From Variovorax boronicumulans NBRC 103145 (GTDB lineage Bacteria; Pseudomonadota; Gammaproteobacteria; Burkholderiales; Burkholderiaceae_C), in assembly GCF_001591345.1 (NCBI RefSeq), contig NZ_BCUS01000001.1, positions 1-64,000 of the forward strand: a DNA stretch of 64,000 nt, given 5' to 3'. Every line of letters starts with the position of its first letter. Within the stretch, counting starts at the first letter, position 1. Below the pieces are notes generated by a model. It did no database searches. It had not been told where the DNA came from and worked only from the letters and a program-made list of their open reading frames with translations. Both the position numbers and the translations under genes were made by a program. Below are positions 19,270 to 29,116 of the stretch, piece by piece.

Positions 19270-21288
19270 ATGTTCTCGACCGCCTTCCTCGACCTCCCGC
19301 CCCTCGCGGGCGCCGCCGGCACGGTCCGGCTGCCGGGCTCCAAGAGCATCTCCAACCGCGTGCTGCTGCTGGCGGCGCTCGCCAGCGGCACCACCACGAT
19401 CCACGACCTGCTCGATTCCGACGACACGCGCGTGATGCTCGACGCCCTGCGCGCGCTGGGCTGCGGCATCGAGCCGGCCGGCGCCTCGCTGCGCATCACG
19501 GGCCTGGGCGGCCAGCTGCCGCCGTCGCTGGGCGCGACGCTGCTGCCGCTGTTCCTGGGCAATGCCGGCACCGCCATGCGTCCGCTGACGGCGGCGCTGT
19601 CGCTGCTCGGCGGCGAATTCGAGCTCAGCGGCGTGCCGCGCATGCACGAGCGCCCGATCGGCGACCTGGTCGACGCCCTAACGCAGCTCGGCTGCCGCAT
19701 CGACTACCTCGGCAATCCCGGCTACCCGCCGCTGCGCATCCACCCGGTGTCGCACGACGAGCTGGCGCTGGGCGCACCGATCCGCGTGCGCGGCGATGTG
19801 TCCAGCCAGTTCCTGACCGCCCTGCTGCTGGCGCTGCCGCTCGCGGCGGCCGACGACATCGTGATCGAGGTCGTCGGCGAGCTGATCTCCAAGCCCTACA
19901 TCGAGATCACGCTGAACCTGCTGGCGCGCTTCGGCATCACGGTGCAGCGTGACGGCTGGGAGCGCTTCACCATCCCCGCCGGCAGCCGCTACAGCTCGCC
20001 GGGCGAGATCCACGTCGAGGCGGACGCCTCCTCTGCTAGCTATTTCATAGCACTCGGCGCCATTGCGACGGGCGTCTCGGGCCAGAACGGCATCCGCATC
20101 GAAGGCGTCGGCGCGGCCTCGATCCAGGGCGACATCCGCTTCATCGACGCTGCCCAGCAGATGGGCGCGCGGGTCGACAGCGGCCCGAACTGGCTCGAAA
20201 TCCGCCGCGGCGCCTGGCCGCTCAAGGCCATCGATCTCGACGCGAACCACATCCCCGACGCCGCCATGACGCTGGCCGTCATGGCGTTGTACGCCGACGG
20301 CCCCACCACGCTGCGCAACATCGCGAGCTGGCGCGTGAAGGAAACCGACCGCATCGACGCCATGGCGAACGAGCTGCAAAAGCTCGGCGCGACGGTCGAG
20401 GCCGGGCCGGACTTCATCCGCGTCCACCCCCTGCCCGCCGCCGGCTGGCGGCCCGCCAGCATCCGCACCTACGACGACCACCGGGTCGCCATGTGCTTCT
20501 CGCTCGCGGCCTTCAACCCGGCCGGCGTGCCGGTGCGCATCCTCGAGCCGCACTGCGTCGCCAAGACCTTCCCCGACTACTTCGAGACCCTGTTCTCGGT
20601 GGCCGAGGCCGCCGAAGTGCCCGTGATCTGCATCGACGGCCCGACCGCCTCGGGCAAGGGCACGCTGGCCGCCGAGGTGGCGCGCCTGCTGGGCTACCAC
20701 TACCTCGATTCGGGCTCGCTGTACCGCGTGACCGGGCTTGCCGCGCGCCGCGCCGGCCTGGAGGCCAACGCCGCGAACGAAGCGCAGATCGCCGCCCTCG
20801 CCGCCGTCCTGCCCCTGCGGTTCACCGAGGGCAAGGTGCTGCTGGCCGGCGAAGACGTGAGCGACGACATCCGCACCGAAGCCGCCGGCATGGACGCCTC
20901 GCGCGTCTCCGCGCTGCCCGCCGTGCGCGAGGCGCTGCAAGACCTGCAGCACCGCTTTCGCCGCCTGCCCGGCCTGGTGGCCGACGGGCGCGACATGGGC
21001 ACCGTGATCTTCCCCGACGCAGCGCTCAAGGTGTTCCTCACGGCGGGTGCCGCCCAGCGCGCCGAACGGCGGCATAAGCAGTTGATTTCAAAGGGTATTT
21101 CGACTACACTCGACAGTCTTCGCTCCGACTTGGAAGCACGTGACGCCCGGGACTCTTCCCGCAGCGTTGCACCTCTGAAGCCGGCGCAGGACGCTCGCCA
21201 CCTCGACAACTCCCAGCTGTCCATCGAACGCTCGATCGACACGGTGTTGAACTGGTGGCAGCAGGTTCAACCGTTCAAGTCCGCTTGA
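19270..21288 (+). CDS. aroA-cmk: EPSP synthase - cytidylate kinase fusion
   Basis: One 672-residue frame joins two enzymes. Residues 1 to about 440 are 5-enolpyruvylshikimate-3-phosphate synthase (shikimate pathway), with [27 protein letters not shown] and DDHRVAMC. The GNAGTAMRP loop is of the class I, glyphosate-sensitive type. Residues about 452-672 are CMP/dCMP kinase with P-loop GPTASGKGT (457-465), [18 protein letters not shown] and the C-terminal [10 protein letters not shown]. Neither half lacks a key motif. The halves meet without an obvious linker. In E. coli the same genes (aroA, cmk, rpsA) are separate but close, so the fusion fits the order. Confidence 0.96.
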   Translation: MFSTAFLDLPPLAGAAGTVRLPGSKSISNRVLLLAALASGTTTIHDLLDSDDTRVMLDALRALGCGIEPAGASLRITGLGGQLPPSLGATLLPLFLGNAGTAMRPLTAALSLLGGEFELSGVPRMHERPIGDLVDALTQLGCRIDYLGNPGYPPLRIHPVSHDELALGAPIRVRGDVSSQFLTALLLALPLAAADDIVIEVVGELISKPYIEITLNLLARFGITVQRDGWERFTIPAGSRYSSPGEIHVEADASSASYFIALGAIATGVSGQNGIRIEGVGAASIQGDIRFIDAAQQMGARVDSGPNWLEIRRGAWPLKAIDLDANHIPDAAMTLAVMALYADGPTTLRNIASWRVKETDRIDAMANELQKLGATVEAGPDFIRVHPLPAAGWRPASIRTYDDHRVAMCFSLAAFNPAGVPVRILEPHCVAKTFPDYFETLFSVAEAAEVPVICIDGPTASGKGTLAAEVARLLGYHYLDSGSLYRVTGLAARRAGLEANAANEAQIAALAAVLPLRFTEGKVLLAGEDVSDDIRTEAAGMDASRVSALPAVREALQDLQHRFRRLPGLVADGRDMGTVIFPDAALKVFLTAGAAQRAERRHKQLISKGISTTLDSLRSDLEARDARDSSRSVAPLKPAQDARHLDNSQLSIERSIDTVLNWWQQVQPFKSA

Positions 21289-21322
21289 GCGGATTGAAGT
21301 GCAGCCTTTCAAGTCCGCTTGA
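21274..21322 (+). repeat. 15-bp direct repeat at the aroA-cmk stop
   Basis: TTCAAGTCCGCTTGA occurs at 21274-21288, where it encodes the last four residues and stop of aroA-cmk, and again at 21308-21322, 19 bases downstream of the first copy. The second copy would also read FKSA-stop if translated, so it looks like a duplicated gene end. Confidence 0.7.
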
Positions 21323-21328
21323 AAGGCT
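21303..21328 (+). promoter_or_regulatory. Strong hairpin in the rpsA leader
   Basis: AGCCTTTCAAG, a four-base loop TCCG, and CTTGAAAGGCT form an 11-bp perfect stem 15 bases after the aroA-cmk stop. No T-run follows, so it is not a simple terminator. It may be an RNA-processing or regulatory element of the 232-base leader of rpsA, whose product is known to control its own translation in enterobacteria. The rest of the leader shows no recognised element. Confidence 0.5.
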
Positions 21329-21520
21329 TGCGTCTCCCGGGTGTTCCGGGTGGCGCCTACCGCTCCAGCAGGCTCCTTCCGCGCGACAGCGCACCGGCCT
21401 GCTGGTTGTTCAACCAACCGGGCTCACGCCCACAACCTAACCGCCGTCTACAGACCCACAGCAGCCGCACGCAATTTCGCAAGAGCGCCTGCCAACCCTG
21501 CCTGACGGAAGGAACCATAA

Positions 21521-23209
21521 ATGTCTGAATCTTTTGCCGACCTATTCGAAGAGTCCCTGAAGCGTTCCGAAATGCGCAGCGGCGAGGTCATCACCGCCGA
21601 AGTCGTGCGCGTCGAACACAACCACGTCGTCGTCAACGCCGGTCTGAAGTCCGAAGCGTATGTGCCGATCGAAGAGTTCAAGAACGACAAGGGCGAACTC
21701 GAAGTCCAGGCCGGCGATTTCGTTTCCGTTGCCATCGGCAGCGTTGAAAACGGCTACGGCGACACCATCCTCTCGCGCGACACCGCCAAGCGTCTGGCTT
21801 CGTGGCTCGCCCTCGAGAAGGCCCTGGAATCGGGCGACTTCGTCACCGGCACCACCAGCGGCAAGGTCAAGGGCGGTCTCACCGTCCTGGTCAACGGCAT
21901 CCGCGCGTTCCTGCCGGGTTCGCTGATCGACACGCGTCCGATCAAGGACCTGACCCCGTACGAAAACAAGACCCTCGAATTCAAGGTCATCAAGCTCGAT
22001 CGCAAGCGCAACAACGTCGTGCTGTCGCGCCGTGCCGTGGTCGAAGCCAGCATGGGCGAAGAACGCGCCAAGCTGATGGAAACCCTGAAGGAAGGCGCAG
22101 TCGTGCGCGGCGTGGTCAAGAACATCACCGAATACGGTGCGTTCGTGGACCTCGGCGGCATCGACGGCCTGCTGCACATCACCGACATGGCATGGCGCCG
22201 TGTCCGCCACCCGAGCGAAGTCGTTCAGGCCGGCCAGGAAATCACCGCCAAGATCCTCAAGTTCGACACCGAAAAGAACCGTGTCTCGCTGGGTCTCAAG
22301 CAAATGGGTGACGACCCGTGGATGGGCGTTTCGCGCCGCTACCCGCAATCGACCCGCCTGTTCGGCAAGGTCACGAACATTGCCGACTACGGCGCGTTCG
22401 TCGAACTCGAACCCGGCATCGAAGGCCTGGTGCACGTCTCCGAAATGGACTGGACCAACAAGAACATCGCTCCGAACAAGATCGTCTCGCTGGGCGACGA
22501 AGTCGAAGTCATGGTCCTGGAAATCGACGAAGACAAGCGCCGCATCAGCCTGGGCATGAAGCAGTGCAAGGCCAACCCGTGGCAAGAGTTCGCCCAGAAC
22601 ACGAAGCGTGGCGACCGCGTCAAGGGCCCGATCAAGTCGATCACCGACTTCGGCGTGTTCGTGGGCCTGGCTGCCGGCATCGACGGCCTGGTTCACCTCT
22701 CGGACCTCTCGTGGAACGAAACCGGCGAAACCGCCGTTCGCAACTACAAGAAGGGCCAGGAAGTCGAAGCGATCGTGCTGGCTGTCGACGTCGACCGCGA
22801 ACGCATCTCGCTGGGCATCAAGCAGCTCGACAGCGATCCGTTCACCACGTTCACCACCGTGAACGACAAGGGCCAGATCGTGACCGGCAAGGTCAAGACC
22901 GTGGACGCCCGCGGCGCTGAAATCGACCTCGGCGAAGACATCATCGGCTACCTGCGTGCTTCGGAAATCTCGCGCGACCGCGTCGAAGATGCCCGCAACG
23001 TGCTCAAGGAAGGCGACGAAGTCACGGCCATCGTGGTGAATGTGGATCGCAAGACCCGCAACATCCAGCTGTCGATCAAGCAGAAGGACATGGTCGACGA
23101 ACAAGGCGCCATGGCCAGCCTGAGCCAGCAGTCGGCACGCGAAAACGCGGGCACGACCAGCCTGGGCGCCCTGCTGCGCGCCAAGCTCGACAACAGCGAC
23201 AACAAGTAA
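21521..23209 (+). CDS. rpsA: 30S ribosomal protein S1
   Basis: A 562-residue protein with six S1 (OB-fold) RNA-binding repeats, the full set for a proteobacterial S1. Each repeat shows the G-x-V pattern, for example [22 protein letters not shown] in part and [18 protein letters not shown]. It recruits mRNA to the 30S subunit. The start [13 protein letters not shown] is the family N-terminus, preceded by GGAAGGAAC. The high use of CGT and AAG codons relative to neighbours fits strong expression. A terminator follows the stop. Confidence 0.98.
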   Translation: MSESFADLFEESLKRSEMRSGEVITAEVVRVEHNHVVVNAGLKSEAYVPIEEFKNDKGELEVQAGDFVSVAIGSVENGYGDTILSRDTAKRLASWLALEKALESGDFVTGTTSGKVKGGLTVLVNGIRAFLPGSLIDTRPIKDLTPYENKTLEFKVIKLDRKRNNVVLSRRAVVEASMGEERAKLMETLKEGAVVRGVVKNITEYGAFVDLGGIDGLLHITDMAWRRVRHPSEVVQAGQEITAKILKFDTEKNRVSLGLKQMGDDPWMGVSRRYPQSTRLFGKVTNIADYGAFVELEPGIEGLVHVSEMDWTNKNIAPNKIVSLGDEVEVMVLEIDEDKRRISLGMKQCKANPWQEFAQNTKRGDRVKGPIKSITDFGVFVGLAAGIDGLVHLSDLSWNETGETAVRNYKKGQEVEAIVLAVDVDRERISLGIKQLDSDPFTTFTTVNDKGQIVTGKVKTVDARGAEIDLGEDIIGYLRASEISRDRVEDARNVLKEGDEVTAIVVNVDRKTRNIQLSIKQKDMVDEQGAMASLSQQSARENAGTTSLGALLRAKLDNSDNK

Positions 23210-23220
23210 GCTGAGTCCGA

Positions 23221-23260
23221 AGACAGAGGCAGGCCCCCGGGGCCGCTCTGTCTTTTTTTT
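23221..23260 (+). terminator. Intrinsic terminator of rpsA
   Basis: AGACAGAG pairs with CTCTGTCT around a GC-rich loop that itself contains CCCCCGGGG, and eight or more T residues follow. It starts 12 bases past the rpsA stop. Confidence 0.9.
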
Positions 23261-23289
23261 CGTCCACGTTTTTCGTTTATGTTTGGCCT

Positions 23290-23616
23290 ATGACCCGCTC
23301 AGACCTCGTCGAAGAACTCGCAGCCCGTTTCGCGCAGCTCACGCACCGCGATGCCGAATACGCCGTCAAGACCATCCTGGACGCCATGAGCGACGCGCTG
23401 GTGCGCGGCCACCGCATCGAGATCCGTGGCTTCGGCAGCTTCTCGGTTAACCGCCGTCCGCCGCGCATCGGCCGCAACCCGCGTTCGGGCGAGAGCGTGC
23501 AGATTCCCGAGAAGCGCGTGCCGCACTTCAAGCCGGGCAAGGCGCTGCGCGAAGCCGTCGACGCGAAGACCGCCGAGCTCGATGCAGGCAAGGAAGCCGC
23601 CGGCCGCAAGGCCTGA
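23290..23616 (+). CDS. ihfB: Integration host factor subunit beta
   Basis: A 108-residue DNA-bending protein of the HU/IHF family. [14 protein letters not shown], the flexible arm [22 protein letters not shown] and [12 protein letters not shown] are diagnostic of the beta subunit. It pairs with IHF-alpha and bends DNA, among other roles at sigma-54 promoters such as those proposed in this window. A short Ala/Lys tail extends past the usual end at about residue 95. It follows rpsA, as in E. coli. Confidence 0.96.
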   Translation: MTRSDLVEELAARFAQLTHRDAEYAVKTILDAMSDALVRGHRIEIRGFGSFSVNRRPPRIGRNPRSGESVQIPEKRVPHFKPGKALREAVDAKTAELDAGKEAAGRKA

Positions 23617-23662
23617 TGCAAATGAATGCAAACGTAGAATGCTCCCGGCAACGGGAACAGCT

Positions 23663-23998
23663 ATGAAATACCTCCTGTGGCTGCTCAAGGCAGCCATTTT
23701 TTTTACGCTCTTCGCCTTCGCGCTGAACAACCAGCACGACGCGACCGTCTACTTCTTCTTCGGAACCCACTGGCGCGCGCCGCTGGTGCTCGTCGTGCTC
23801 GCGGCCTTTGCCGGCGGGCTCGTGGTCGGCGCGCTGGGCATGCTGCCCGGCTGGTGGAAACACCGCGCCGCCGCGGCGCAAGTGCCTGCGACCACCGAAG
23901 CCCCCTCGCCCGCACCGCTGGCCACTGCGACCGCCTCCGCGGCAACGCCGTCCATCTCCGCCACCGACCTTCCCGCCGTACGTCAACATGGACTTTGA
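23663..23998 (+). CDS. lapA: LapA-family (DUF1049) inner membrane protein
   Basis: A 111-residue protein with two transmembrane helices (about 5-21 and 41-62) joined by NNQHDATVYFFFG, the LapA/DUF1049 pattern, then a cytoplasmic tail rich in Ala, Pro and Thr. LapA works with LapB in control of lipopolysaccharide synthesis. The ATG at MKYLLWLLK gives the family N-terminus. It overlaps lapB by 11 bases. A TAGAAT -10-like hexamer lies 22 bases before the start. Confidence 0.88.
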   Translation: MKYLLWLLKAAIFFTLFAFALNNQHDATVYFFFGTHWRAPLVLVVLAAFAGGLVVGALGMLPGWWKHRAAAAQVPATTEAPSPAPLATATASAATPSISATDLPAVRQHGL

Positions 23999-25175
23999 TC
24001 CCAGCTGGCTGCTGATCGGCCTGCCCGTCGCCTTCGTGCTGGGCTGGCTCGCATCGCGCTTCGACATCCGCCAGCTCAAGCTCGAGAACCGGCAGGCGCC
24101 CAAGGCCTACTTTCGCGGCCTGAACTTCCTGCTCAACGAGCAGCAGGACCAGGCCATCGACGCCTTCATCGAGGCCGTGCAGAACGACCCCGACACGCAG
24201 GAGCTGCACTTCGCGCTCGGCAACCTGTTTCGCCGCCGCGGCGAGTACCAGCGCGCGGTGCGCGTGCACGAGCATCTGCTGGGCCGCGGCGACCTGAGCC
24301 GTGCCGACCGCGAGCGCGCGCAGCACGCGCTGGCGCAAGACTTCCTGCGCGCCGGCCTGCTCGACCGCGCCGAAGCGGCGCTGCAGAAGCTCGAAGGCAC
24401 GCGCTACGAGAACGAGGCCCGGCTCGCGCTGCTGGCCATCTACGAACGCTCGCGCGAATGGGCGCAGGCCGCCGACGTGGCGCAAAAGCTCGACGAGTCC
24501 GACCAGGCCAGCTACAGCACGCGCCGCGCCCACCACCTGTGCGAGCAGGCCAACGAACGCGTGGCGGCCGGCGACCTGCAGGGCGCCGGCGACCTGCTCA
24601 CGCAGGCCCGCGCCCTGGCGCCGCAGGCACCGCGCCCGGCCATCGACACCGCCACCTTGCAGCTGCGCAACGGCGAAGCCGCCGCGGCCTTCGACACGCT
24701 CGAAGGGCTCAGCGACACGGCGCCGCTGGCGCTGCCGCTGTACGCCGCGTCGCTGCAGAAGGCCGCCGTGGCCGCGCAGCGCGAAGGCGAGGCGCTGGCG
24801 CTGCTGCAGCGGCGCTATGCCGAGTCGCCGTCGATCGACGTGCTCGAGGCGCTGATCGCGCTCGGCGGCACGCCGGCCCGCACGGCATCGGACACGCCCG
24901 CCGAAGAAGCACCCGCCCCCACGCCGCGCGACAGCTACATCGCCCACCTCGCGCACCAACCCTCGCTGGTCGCGGCATCGCGCTGGCTGGCCGGCGAGCG
25001 CTTCGAGCACGAGCAGTTCCACCCGCAGGTGCAACGCGCACTCGACCAGGCGACCCGTCCGCTCATGCGCTACCGCTGCGCGGCCTGCGGCTTCGAGGCG
25101 CACCAGTACTTCTGGCACTGCCCCGGCTGCCAGGCCTGGGACAGCTATCCACCGCGGCGCGTGGAAGAACTCTGA
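23988..25175 (+). CDS. lapB: LPS assembly protein LapB (TPR, rubredoxin-type metal site)
   Basis: A 395-residue protein. An N-terminal membrane helix (about 6-22) anchors it facing the cytoplasm, and a TPR array fills residues 40-310. A C-terminal rubredoxin-like site has two CxxC pairs: C364-C367 (CAAC) and C378-C381 (CPGC). In E. coli LapB (YciM) adapts LpxC to the FtsH protease and so limits lipid A synthesis; the metal site is needed. The ENRQAPKAYFRGLNFLLNEQ segment is typical. An Ala/Pro/Glu-rich insert lies between TPRs and the metal site. Confidence 0.94.
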   Translation: MDFDPSWLLIGLPVAFVLGWLASRFDIRQLKLENRQAPKAYFRGLNFLLNEQQDQAIDAFIEAVQNDPDTQELHFALGNLFRRRGEYQRAVRVHEHLLGRGDLSRADRERAQHALAQDFLRAGLLDRAEAALQKLEGTRYENEARLALLAIYERSREWAQAADVAQKLDESDQASYSTRRAHHLCEQANERVAAGDLQGAGDLLTQARALAPQAPRPAIDTATLQLRNGEAAAAFDTLEGLSDTAPLALPLYAASLQKAAVAAQREGEALALLQRRYAESPSIDVLEALIALGGTPARTASDTPAEEAPAPTPRDSYIAHLAHQPSLVAASRWLAGERFEHEQFHPQVQRALDQATRPLMRYRCAACGFEAHQYFWHCPGCQAWDSYPPRRVEEL

Positions 25176-25200
25176 CCACGGTTCAGAACAATCGTCACAC

Positions 25201-25220
25201 GGGGCCTCTGGCCCCGTTTT
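25201..25220 (+). terminator. Intrinsic terminator after lapB
   Basis: GGGGCC and GGCCCC around a TCT loop, followed by GTTTT. It lies 25 bases past the lapB stop. Confidence 0.8.
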
Positions 25221-25312
25221 CACGTCAACTGCCGCGCGCGCCCTCTCGTTGAGCCGAAGCCGATATTCCTGTCGGCATAGCCATACCAACGATTGAAGAG
25301 GGAGTTTTCACC

Positions 25313-25645
25313 ATGTTCAAGAAAGTCATCGCCACGCTCGCCATGTGCTTCGCGGCCGTCTCGTTTGCCGCCGTCGACGCCAACAAGGGCAGCGCCGCCG
25401 ACCTCGACGGCCTCAAGGGCGTCGGCCCGTCGCTGTCCAAGCGCATCCTCGACGCGCGCAAGGAAGGCGAGTTCAAGGACTGGCCCGACCTCATGCAGCG
25501 CGTGAAGGGCGTGAAGGAAAAGAGCGCGGCCAAGCTGTCGGCCGAGGGCCTGACGGTCAACGGCCAGAGCTTCAACGGCGCGGCGGCACCGGCCAAGGCA
25601 AGCAAGGCCGCCAAGGTGGCCGAGGCGAAACCCGCCAAGCAGTGA
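25313..25645 (+). CDS. ComEA-like helix-hairpin-helix secreted protein
   Basis: A 110-residue protein with a signal peptide (residues 1-19, ending SFA|A) and one ComEA-type helix-hairpin-helix domain (about 24-85: ADLDGLKGVGPSLSKRILDAR). The GVGP hairpin binds DNA backbone. The tail is Ala/Lys rich. Relatives capture DNA in the periplasm during natural transformation; short stand-alone forms are common in betaproteobacteria and only some are proven competence proteins. It has its own terminator and no competence neighbours. Confidence 0.85.
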   Translation: MFKKVIATLAMCFAAVSFAAVDANKGSAADLDGLKGVGPSLSKRILDARKEGEFKDWPDLMQRVKGVKEKSAAKLSAEGLTVNGQSFNGAAAPAKASKAAKVAEAKPAKQ

Positions 25646-25663
25646 CGCCGACCTGAACCGAAG

Positions 25664-25687
25664 AAACCGCCCTCGAGGCGGTTTTTT
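25664..25687 (+). terminator. Intrinsic terminator after the ComEA-like gene
   Basis: AAACCGCC and GGCGGTTT flank a CTCGA loop and run into six T. It lies 19 bases past the stop. Confidence 0.88.
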
Positions 25688-25743
25688 CATGCCCGCACCG
25701 GGTGCCGCATCGACACCACATGGCAGGGAAATGCCTCAGCGAA

Positions 25744-25759
25744 TGGCCCGGAATTTGCA
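25744..25759 (+). promoter_or_regulatory. Sigma-54 promoter of the TRAP operon
   Basis: TGGCCC, five bases, TTGCA. The GG and GC are 12 bases apart as required, with one difference (C for A) from the TGGCAC consensus. Start of transcription would be near 25770 and the dctP ATG is at 25808. Sigma-54 control is well known for dct genes, which makes the match more credible. No DctB/DctD pair is in the window. Confidence 0.65.
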
Positions 25760-25807
25760 CGTATGCTTTTCTTTCATTCAGCTTTGACTACATTCCGGAG
25801 CGCGTCC

Positions 25808-26776
25808 ATGAATCACAAGTTCGGCATTGCCCTGGCGGGCCTCACCCTTGGCGCCGCCGCCTTCGCGCAAACCAAGTGGGACCTGCCCACCGCCTACCCC
25901 GCGACCAACTACCACACCGAGAACATCACGCAGTTCGCCAAAGACGTGGACGCGGCCACCGGCGGCAAGCTGAAGATCACGGTGCACGCCAACGCGTCGC
26001 TGTTCAAGGCGCCCGAGATCAAGCGCGCCGTGCAAAGCGGCCAGGCCCAGGCCGGCGAGATCCTGCTGGCCAACTACGCCAATGAGAACCCGATCTACGC
26101 GCTGGACGGCGTGCCCTTCCTGGCCACCACCTATCCCGAAGCCCGCAAGCTCTACGACGCTTCCAAGCCCGCGATGGACAAGCTGCTGGCCGCGCAGGGC
26201 ATCAAGGTGCTGTTCGTGGTGCCCTGGGCGCCGCAGGGCATCTACACCAAGAAGGAGATCGGCTCGGTGGCCGACCTGCGTGGCATCAAGTGGCGTGCCT
26301 ACAGCCCGGCCACGGCCAAGATCGCCGAGCTCATCGGCGCGCAGCCCGTGCAGATCCAGCAGGCCGAACTCAGCGCCGCCATGGCCACCGGCGTGATCGA
26401 GAGCTACATGAGCTCGGGCTCCACCGGCTATGACACCAAGACCTTCGAGCACATCAAGAACTTCTACGACACGCAGGCCTGGATTCCGAAGAACGCGATC
26501 CTCGTGAATGCCAAGGCCTTCGACGCGCTCGATGCCGCCGGCAAGGCCGCCGTCACCAAGGCTGCCGCCGACGCGGAAGCACGCGGCTGGAAGGTCGCGC
26601 AGGAGAAGAACGACGAGTACAAGCGCCTGCTGGCCGAGCGCGGCATGAAGATCCACAAGCCCTCGCCCAAGCTGGACACCGACATGCGCCAGGTCGGCGG
26701 CATCATGCAGGCCGACTGGCTCAAGGCCGCGGGTGCCGACGGCGCCGCCATCGTCGACGCCTACAAGAAGAAGTAA
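25808..26776 (+). CDS. dctP: TRAP transporter substrate-binding protein
   Basis: A 322-residue periplasmic receptor of the DctP family. The signal peptide ends AFA|Q at about residue 20. Family features include a lobe around TGGKLKITVHANASL, the conserved Arg region GIKWRAYSPATAKIAELIG that grips the carboxylate, and AMATGVIESYMSS. The ligand is presumably an organic acid; which one cannot be seen. GGAG lies eight bases before the ATG. It starts a three-gene unit with dctQ and dctM. Confidence 0.92.
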   Translation: MNHKFGIALAGLTLGAAAFAQTKWDLPTAYPATNYHTENITQFAKDVDAATGGKLKITVHANASLFKAPEIKRAVQSGQAQAGEILLANYANENPIYALDGVPFLATTYPEARKLYDASKPAMDKLLAAQGIKVLFVVPWAPQGIYTKKEIGSVADLRGIKWRAYSPATAKIAELIGAQPVQIQQAELSAAMATGVIESYMSSGSTGYDTKTFEHIKNFYDTQAWIPKNAILVNAKAFDALDAAGKAAVTKAAADAEARGWKVAQEKNDEYKRLLAERGMKIHKPSPKLDTDMRQVGGIMQADWLKAAGADGAAIVDAYKKK

Positions 26777-26779
26777 ACC

Positions 26780-27313
26780 GTGAGGCGCTTCCTAGACCGC
26801 CTGTACAACGGTGCCGGCGCGCTCGGTGCGTTCTGCGTCTTCCTGATCTTCGTGCTGATGATCGTGGCCGGCGTGGGCCGGCAGATGAACTGGCACGTGA
26901 GCGGGCTCAATGACGCGGTGGCGTGGCTGTGCGCGGCGGCGGCCTTCTTCGCGATGGCGCATGCGTTCCGGCACGGCGACTTCGTGCGCGTCACGCTGCT
27001 GCTCGATGCCGTGCCGCCGAAGGTGCGCCGCGTGCTCGACGTGGCCTGCCTGCTGGTCGCCGCCGTGTCGGTCGCCTACCTGACCTACTGGGCCACCAGC
27101 TTCACCTACGAGAGCTACGAGTTCAAGGAGATGGCCACGGGCCTGCTCGTGATCCCGATCTGGATTCCGCAATCGAGCTTCGTGATCGGCTGCTGGCTGC
27201 TCTTGATCGCCATGGTCGATGAGCTGGTGGGCGTGGTGCGCGGCGAGAAGCCCAGCTACCAGCGCGCCGTCGAAGAGCGCCACGCGGCGGGCGACTTCTC
27301 TTCCGACGTCTGA
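26780..27313 (+). CDS. dctQ: TRAP transporter small permease
   Basis: A 177-residue membrane protein with four predicted helices, as in DctQ subunits. It begins with GTG three bases after the dctP stop. SGLNDAVAWLCAAAAFFAMA and FRHGDFVRVTLLLD match the family's second and third helices. It would pair with the large permease encoded next, 21 bases downstream. The charged tail is cytoplasmic. Confidence 0.9.
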   Translation: MRRFLDRLYNGAGALGAFCVFLIFVLMIVAGVGRQMNWHVSGLNDAVAWLCAAAAFFAMAHAFRHGDFVRVTLLLDAVPPKVRRVLDVACLLVAAVSVAYLTYWATSFTYESYEFKEMATGLLVIPIWIPQSSFVIGCWLLLIAMVDELVGVVRGEKPSYQRAVEERHAAGDFSSDV

Positions 27314-27334
27314 ACGACAACAACAAAGACACCG

Positions 27335-28648
27335 ATGCTCGAAACCCTTTTGATGGGCGCGCTGCTGCTCGGCATCATGCTGTTGCTGCTCGCCGGCGGC
27401 GTCTGGATCGCCATGACCCTGGCCATCGTCGGCTGGGTCGGCCAGGCCTTCTTCACCAACACGCTGCCCGGCAAGAACCTGTTCTCGGCCTTCTGGGAAA
27501 GCAACGCGAGCTGGGAGCTGGCGGCGCTGCCGCTGTTCATCTGGATGGGCGAGATCCTGTTCCGCACCAAGCTCAGCGAGGAGATGTTCGAAGGCCTGCG
27601 CCCGTGGCTCAACCGCGTGCCCGGCCGGCTCATGCACACCACCATCCTCGGCTGCGGCGTGTTCGGCTCGGTCTCGGGCTCCTCGGCCGCCACCTGCGCC
27701 ACCATCGCCAAGGTGGCGCTGCCCGAGCTCAAGCGCCGCGGCTACAACGAGAAGCTGGCCATCGGCTCGCTGGCCACCGCCGGCACGCTGGGCATCCTGA
27801 TCCCGCCCTCGATCACCATGGTGGTGTACGCGGTGGCGGCCGATGCTTCCATCATCCGCATCTTCCTGGCCGGCTTCCTGCCGGGCTTCCTGCTGATGCT
27901 GCTGTTCTCGGGCTACATCGGCTGGTGGAGCCTGCGCCACCCCGACCAGGTGCCGCCGGCCGACCCGCCCACCACCTTCAAGGAAAAGATCCGGCTGTCG
28001 GGCAACCTCATTCCCTGTGCGCTGCTGATCGTGTTCATCGTCTGGGTGCTGGTGGCCGGCTGGGCCACGGCCACCGAGTGCGCGGCCTTCGGCGTGCTGG
28101 GCTCGCTGGCCATCGCGGCCTACGGCAAGAGCCTGACCTGGCAGAACTTCAAGGACGGGATCATGGGCGCCACGCGCACCAGCTGCATGATCATGTTCAT
28201 CCTGGCCGGGGCCGCGTTCCTCACCAAGACCATGGCCTTCACCGGCATCCCGCGCGAGCTGGCCGAGTGGGTCGACAGCATGCACCTGTCGCCCTACGCG
28301 CTCATCGGTGCGCTGGTGGTGGTGTACCTGGTGCTGGGCACGGCGCTGGACGGCATTTCGATGATCGTGCTGACCAGCGCCGTGGTACTGCCGATGATCC
28401 AGAAGGCGGGCTTCGACCTGGTCTGGTTCGGCATCTTCGTGGTGCTGCTGGTCGAGATCGCCGAGGTCACGCCGCCCGTCGGCTTCAACCTGTTCGTGCT
28501 GCAGAACATGACTGGAAAAGACAGCAACGTGATCGCCAAGGCGGCGATTCCGTTCTTCTTCTGCCTTGTGCTGTGCATCGCGCTGATCACGCTGTTCCCG
28601 GGTATCGTCACGATCCTGCCCGACCTGGTGATGGGCAAGGAGAAATGA
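27335..28648 (+). CDS. dctM: TRAP transporter large permease
   Basis: A 437-residue permease with about 11-12 helices. Family marks are [33 protein letters not shown] and [17 protein letters not shown]; the repeated Gly-Ser-Pro loops form the sodium and substrate sites. It completes a sodium-driven secondary importer with DctP and DctQ. The crcB gene begins 25 bases after its stop. Confidence 0.93.
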   Translation: MLETLLMGALLLGIMLLLLAGGVWIAMTLAIVGWVGQAFFTNTLPGKNLFSAFWESNASWELAALPLFIWMGEILFRTKLSEEMFEGLRPWLNRVPGRLMHTTILGCGVFGSVSGSSAATCATIAKVALPELKRRGYNEKLAIGSLATAGTLGILIPPSITMVVYAVAADASIIRIFLAGFLPGFLLMLLFSGYIGWWSLRHPDQVPPADPPTTFKEKIRLSGNLIPCALLIVFIVWVLVAGWATATECAAFGVLGSLAIAAYGKSLTWQNFKDGIMGATRTSCMIMFILAGAAFLTKTMAFTGIPRELAEWVDSMHLSPYALIGALVVVYLVLGTALDGISMIVLTSAVVLPMIQKAGFDLVWFGIFVVLLVEIAEVTPPVGFNLFVLQNMTGKDSNVIAKAAIPFFFCLVLCIALITLFPGIVTILPDLVMGKEK

Positions 28649-28673
28649 CAGTGCGACGACGACAAGGGAACGG

Positions 28674-29060
28674 ATGCCTCCTCTATTGCCGGTTCTAGCG
28701 ATCTGCGTGGGCGCCTCGTGCGGCGCCCTCGCCCGCTGGGGCCTGGGCCTGTGGCTCAACACCGGCGGCCCCGTGCCCTACGGCACGCTGGCCGCCAACC
28801 TCGTCGGCGGCTACCTCGTCGGCGTGGCGGTGGCCGTGTTCCAGGCGCTGCCGCAGCTCGACCCGGTGTGGCGGCTGCTGCTCATCACCGGCTTTCTCGG
28901 CGGGCTCACGACCTTCTCGAGCTTCTCGGCCGAAGTGGTCGCGCTGCTGCTCGGCGGACGACCGCTGCTGGCGCTGGGCACCGGCCTGCTGCACCTGTGC
29001 GGTTCGCTGGTGCTGACCTGGCTGGGCATCCGCAGCGTGCAGCTCGTGCTGGCTTCGTGA
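28674..29060 (+). CDS. crcB: Fluoride channel CrcB/Fluc
   Basis: A 128-residue four-helix protein that forms a dual-topology dimer and exports fluoride. The phenylalanine-box segment [15 protein letters not shown] and the N-terminal [13 protein letters not shown] are diagnostic, as is [12 protein letters not shown]. The gap to dctM is too short for a fluoride riboswitch, so it is probably transcribed with the TRAP genes or from within dctM. Confidence 0.93.
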   Translation: MPPLLPVLAICVGASCGALARWGLGLWLNTGGPVPYGTLAANLVGGYLVGVAVAVFQALPQLDPVWRLLLITGFLGGLTTFSSFSAEVVALLLGGRPLLALGTGLLHLCGSLVLTWLGIRSVQLVLAS

Positions 29061-29116
29061 CAGCGACAAAACTGCCCGTGCTCCTGCGGTTATAGACAGG
29101 GGCTCCCCAGAGGGTC

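Noticed and set aside
16365-19700. A 1111-codon open frame on the minus strand opposite serC, pheA and tyrA
   Set aside because: It is antisense to three well-supported enzymes, its composition is His/Arg/Gly-rich as expected of GC-rich antisense reading, and it has no recognisable domain.
28649-28673. Possible fluoride riboswitch before crcB
   Set aside because: Only 25 bases separate dctM and crcB, too few for the aptamer, and no aptamer-like motif is seen at the end of dctM.
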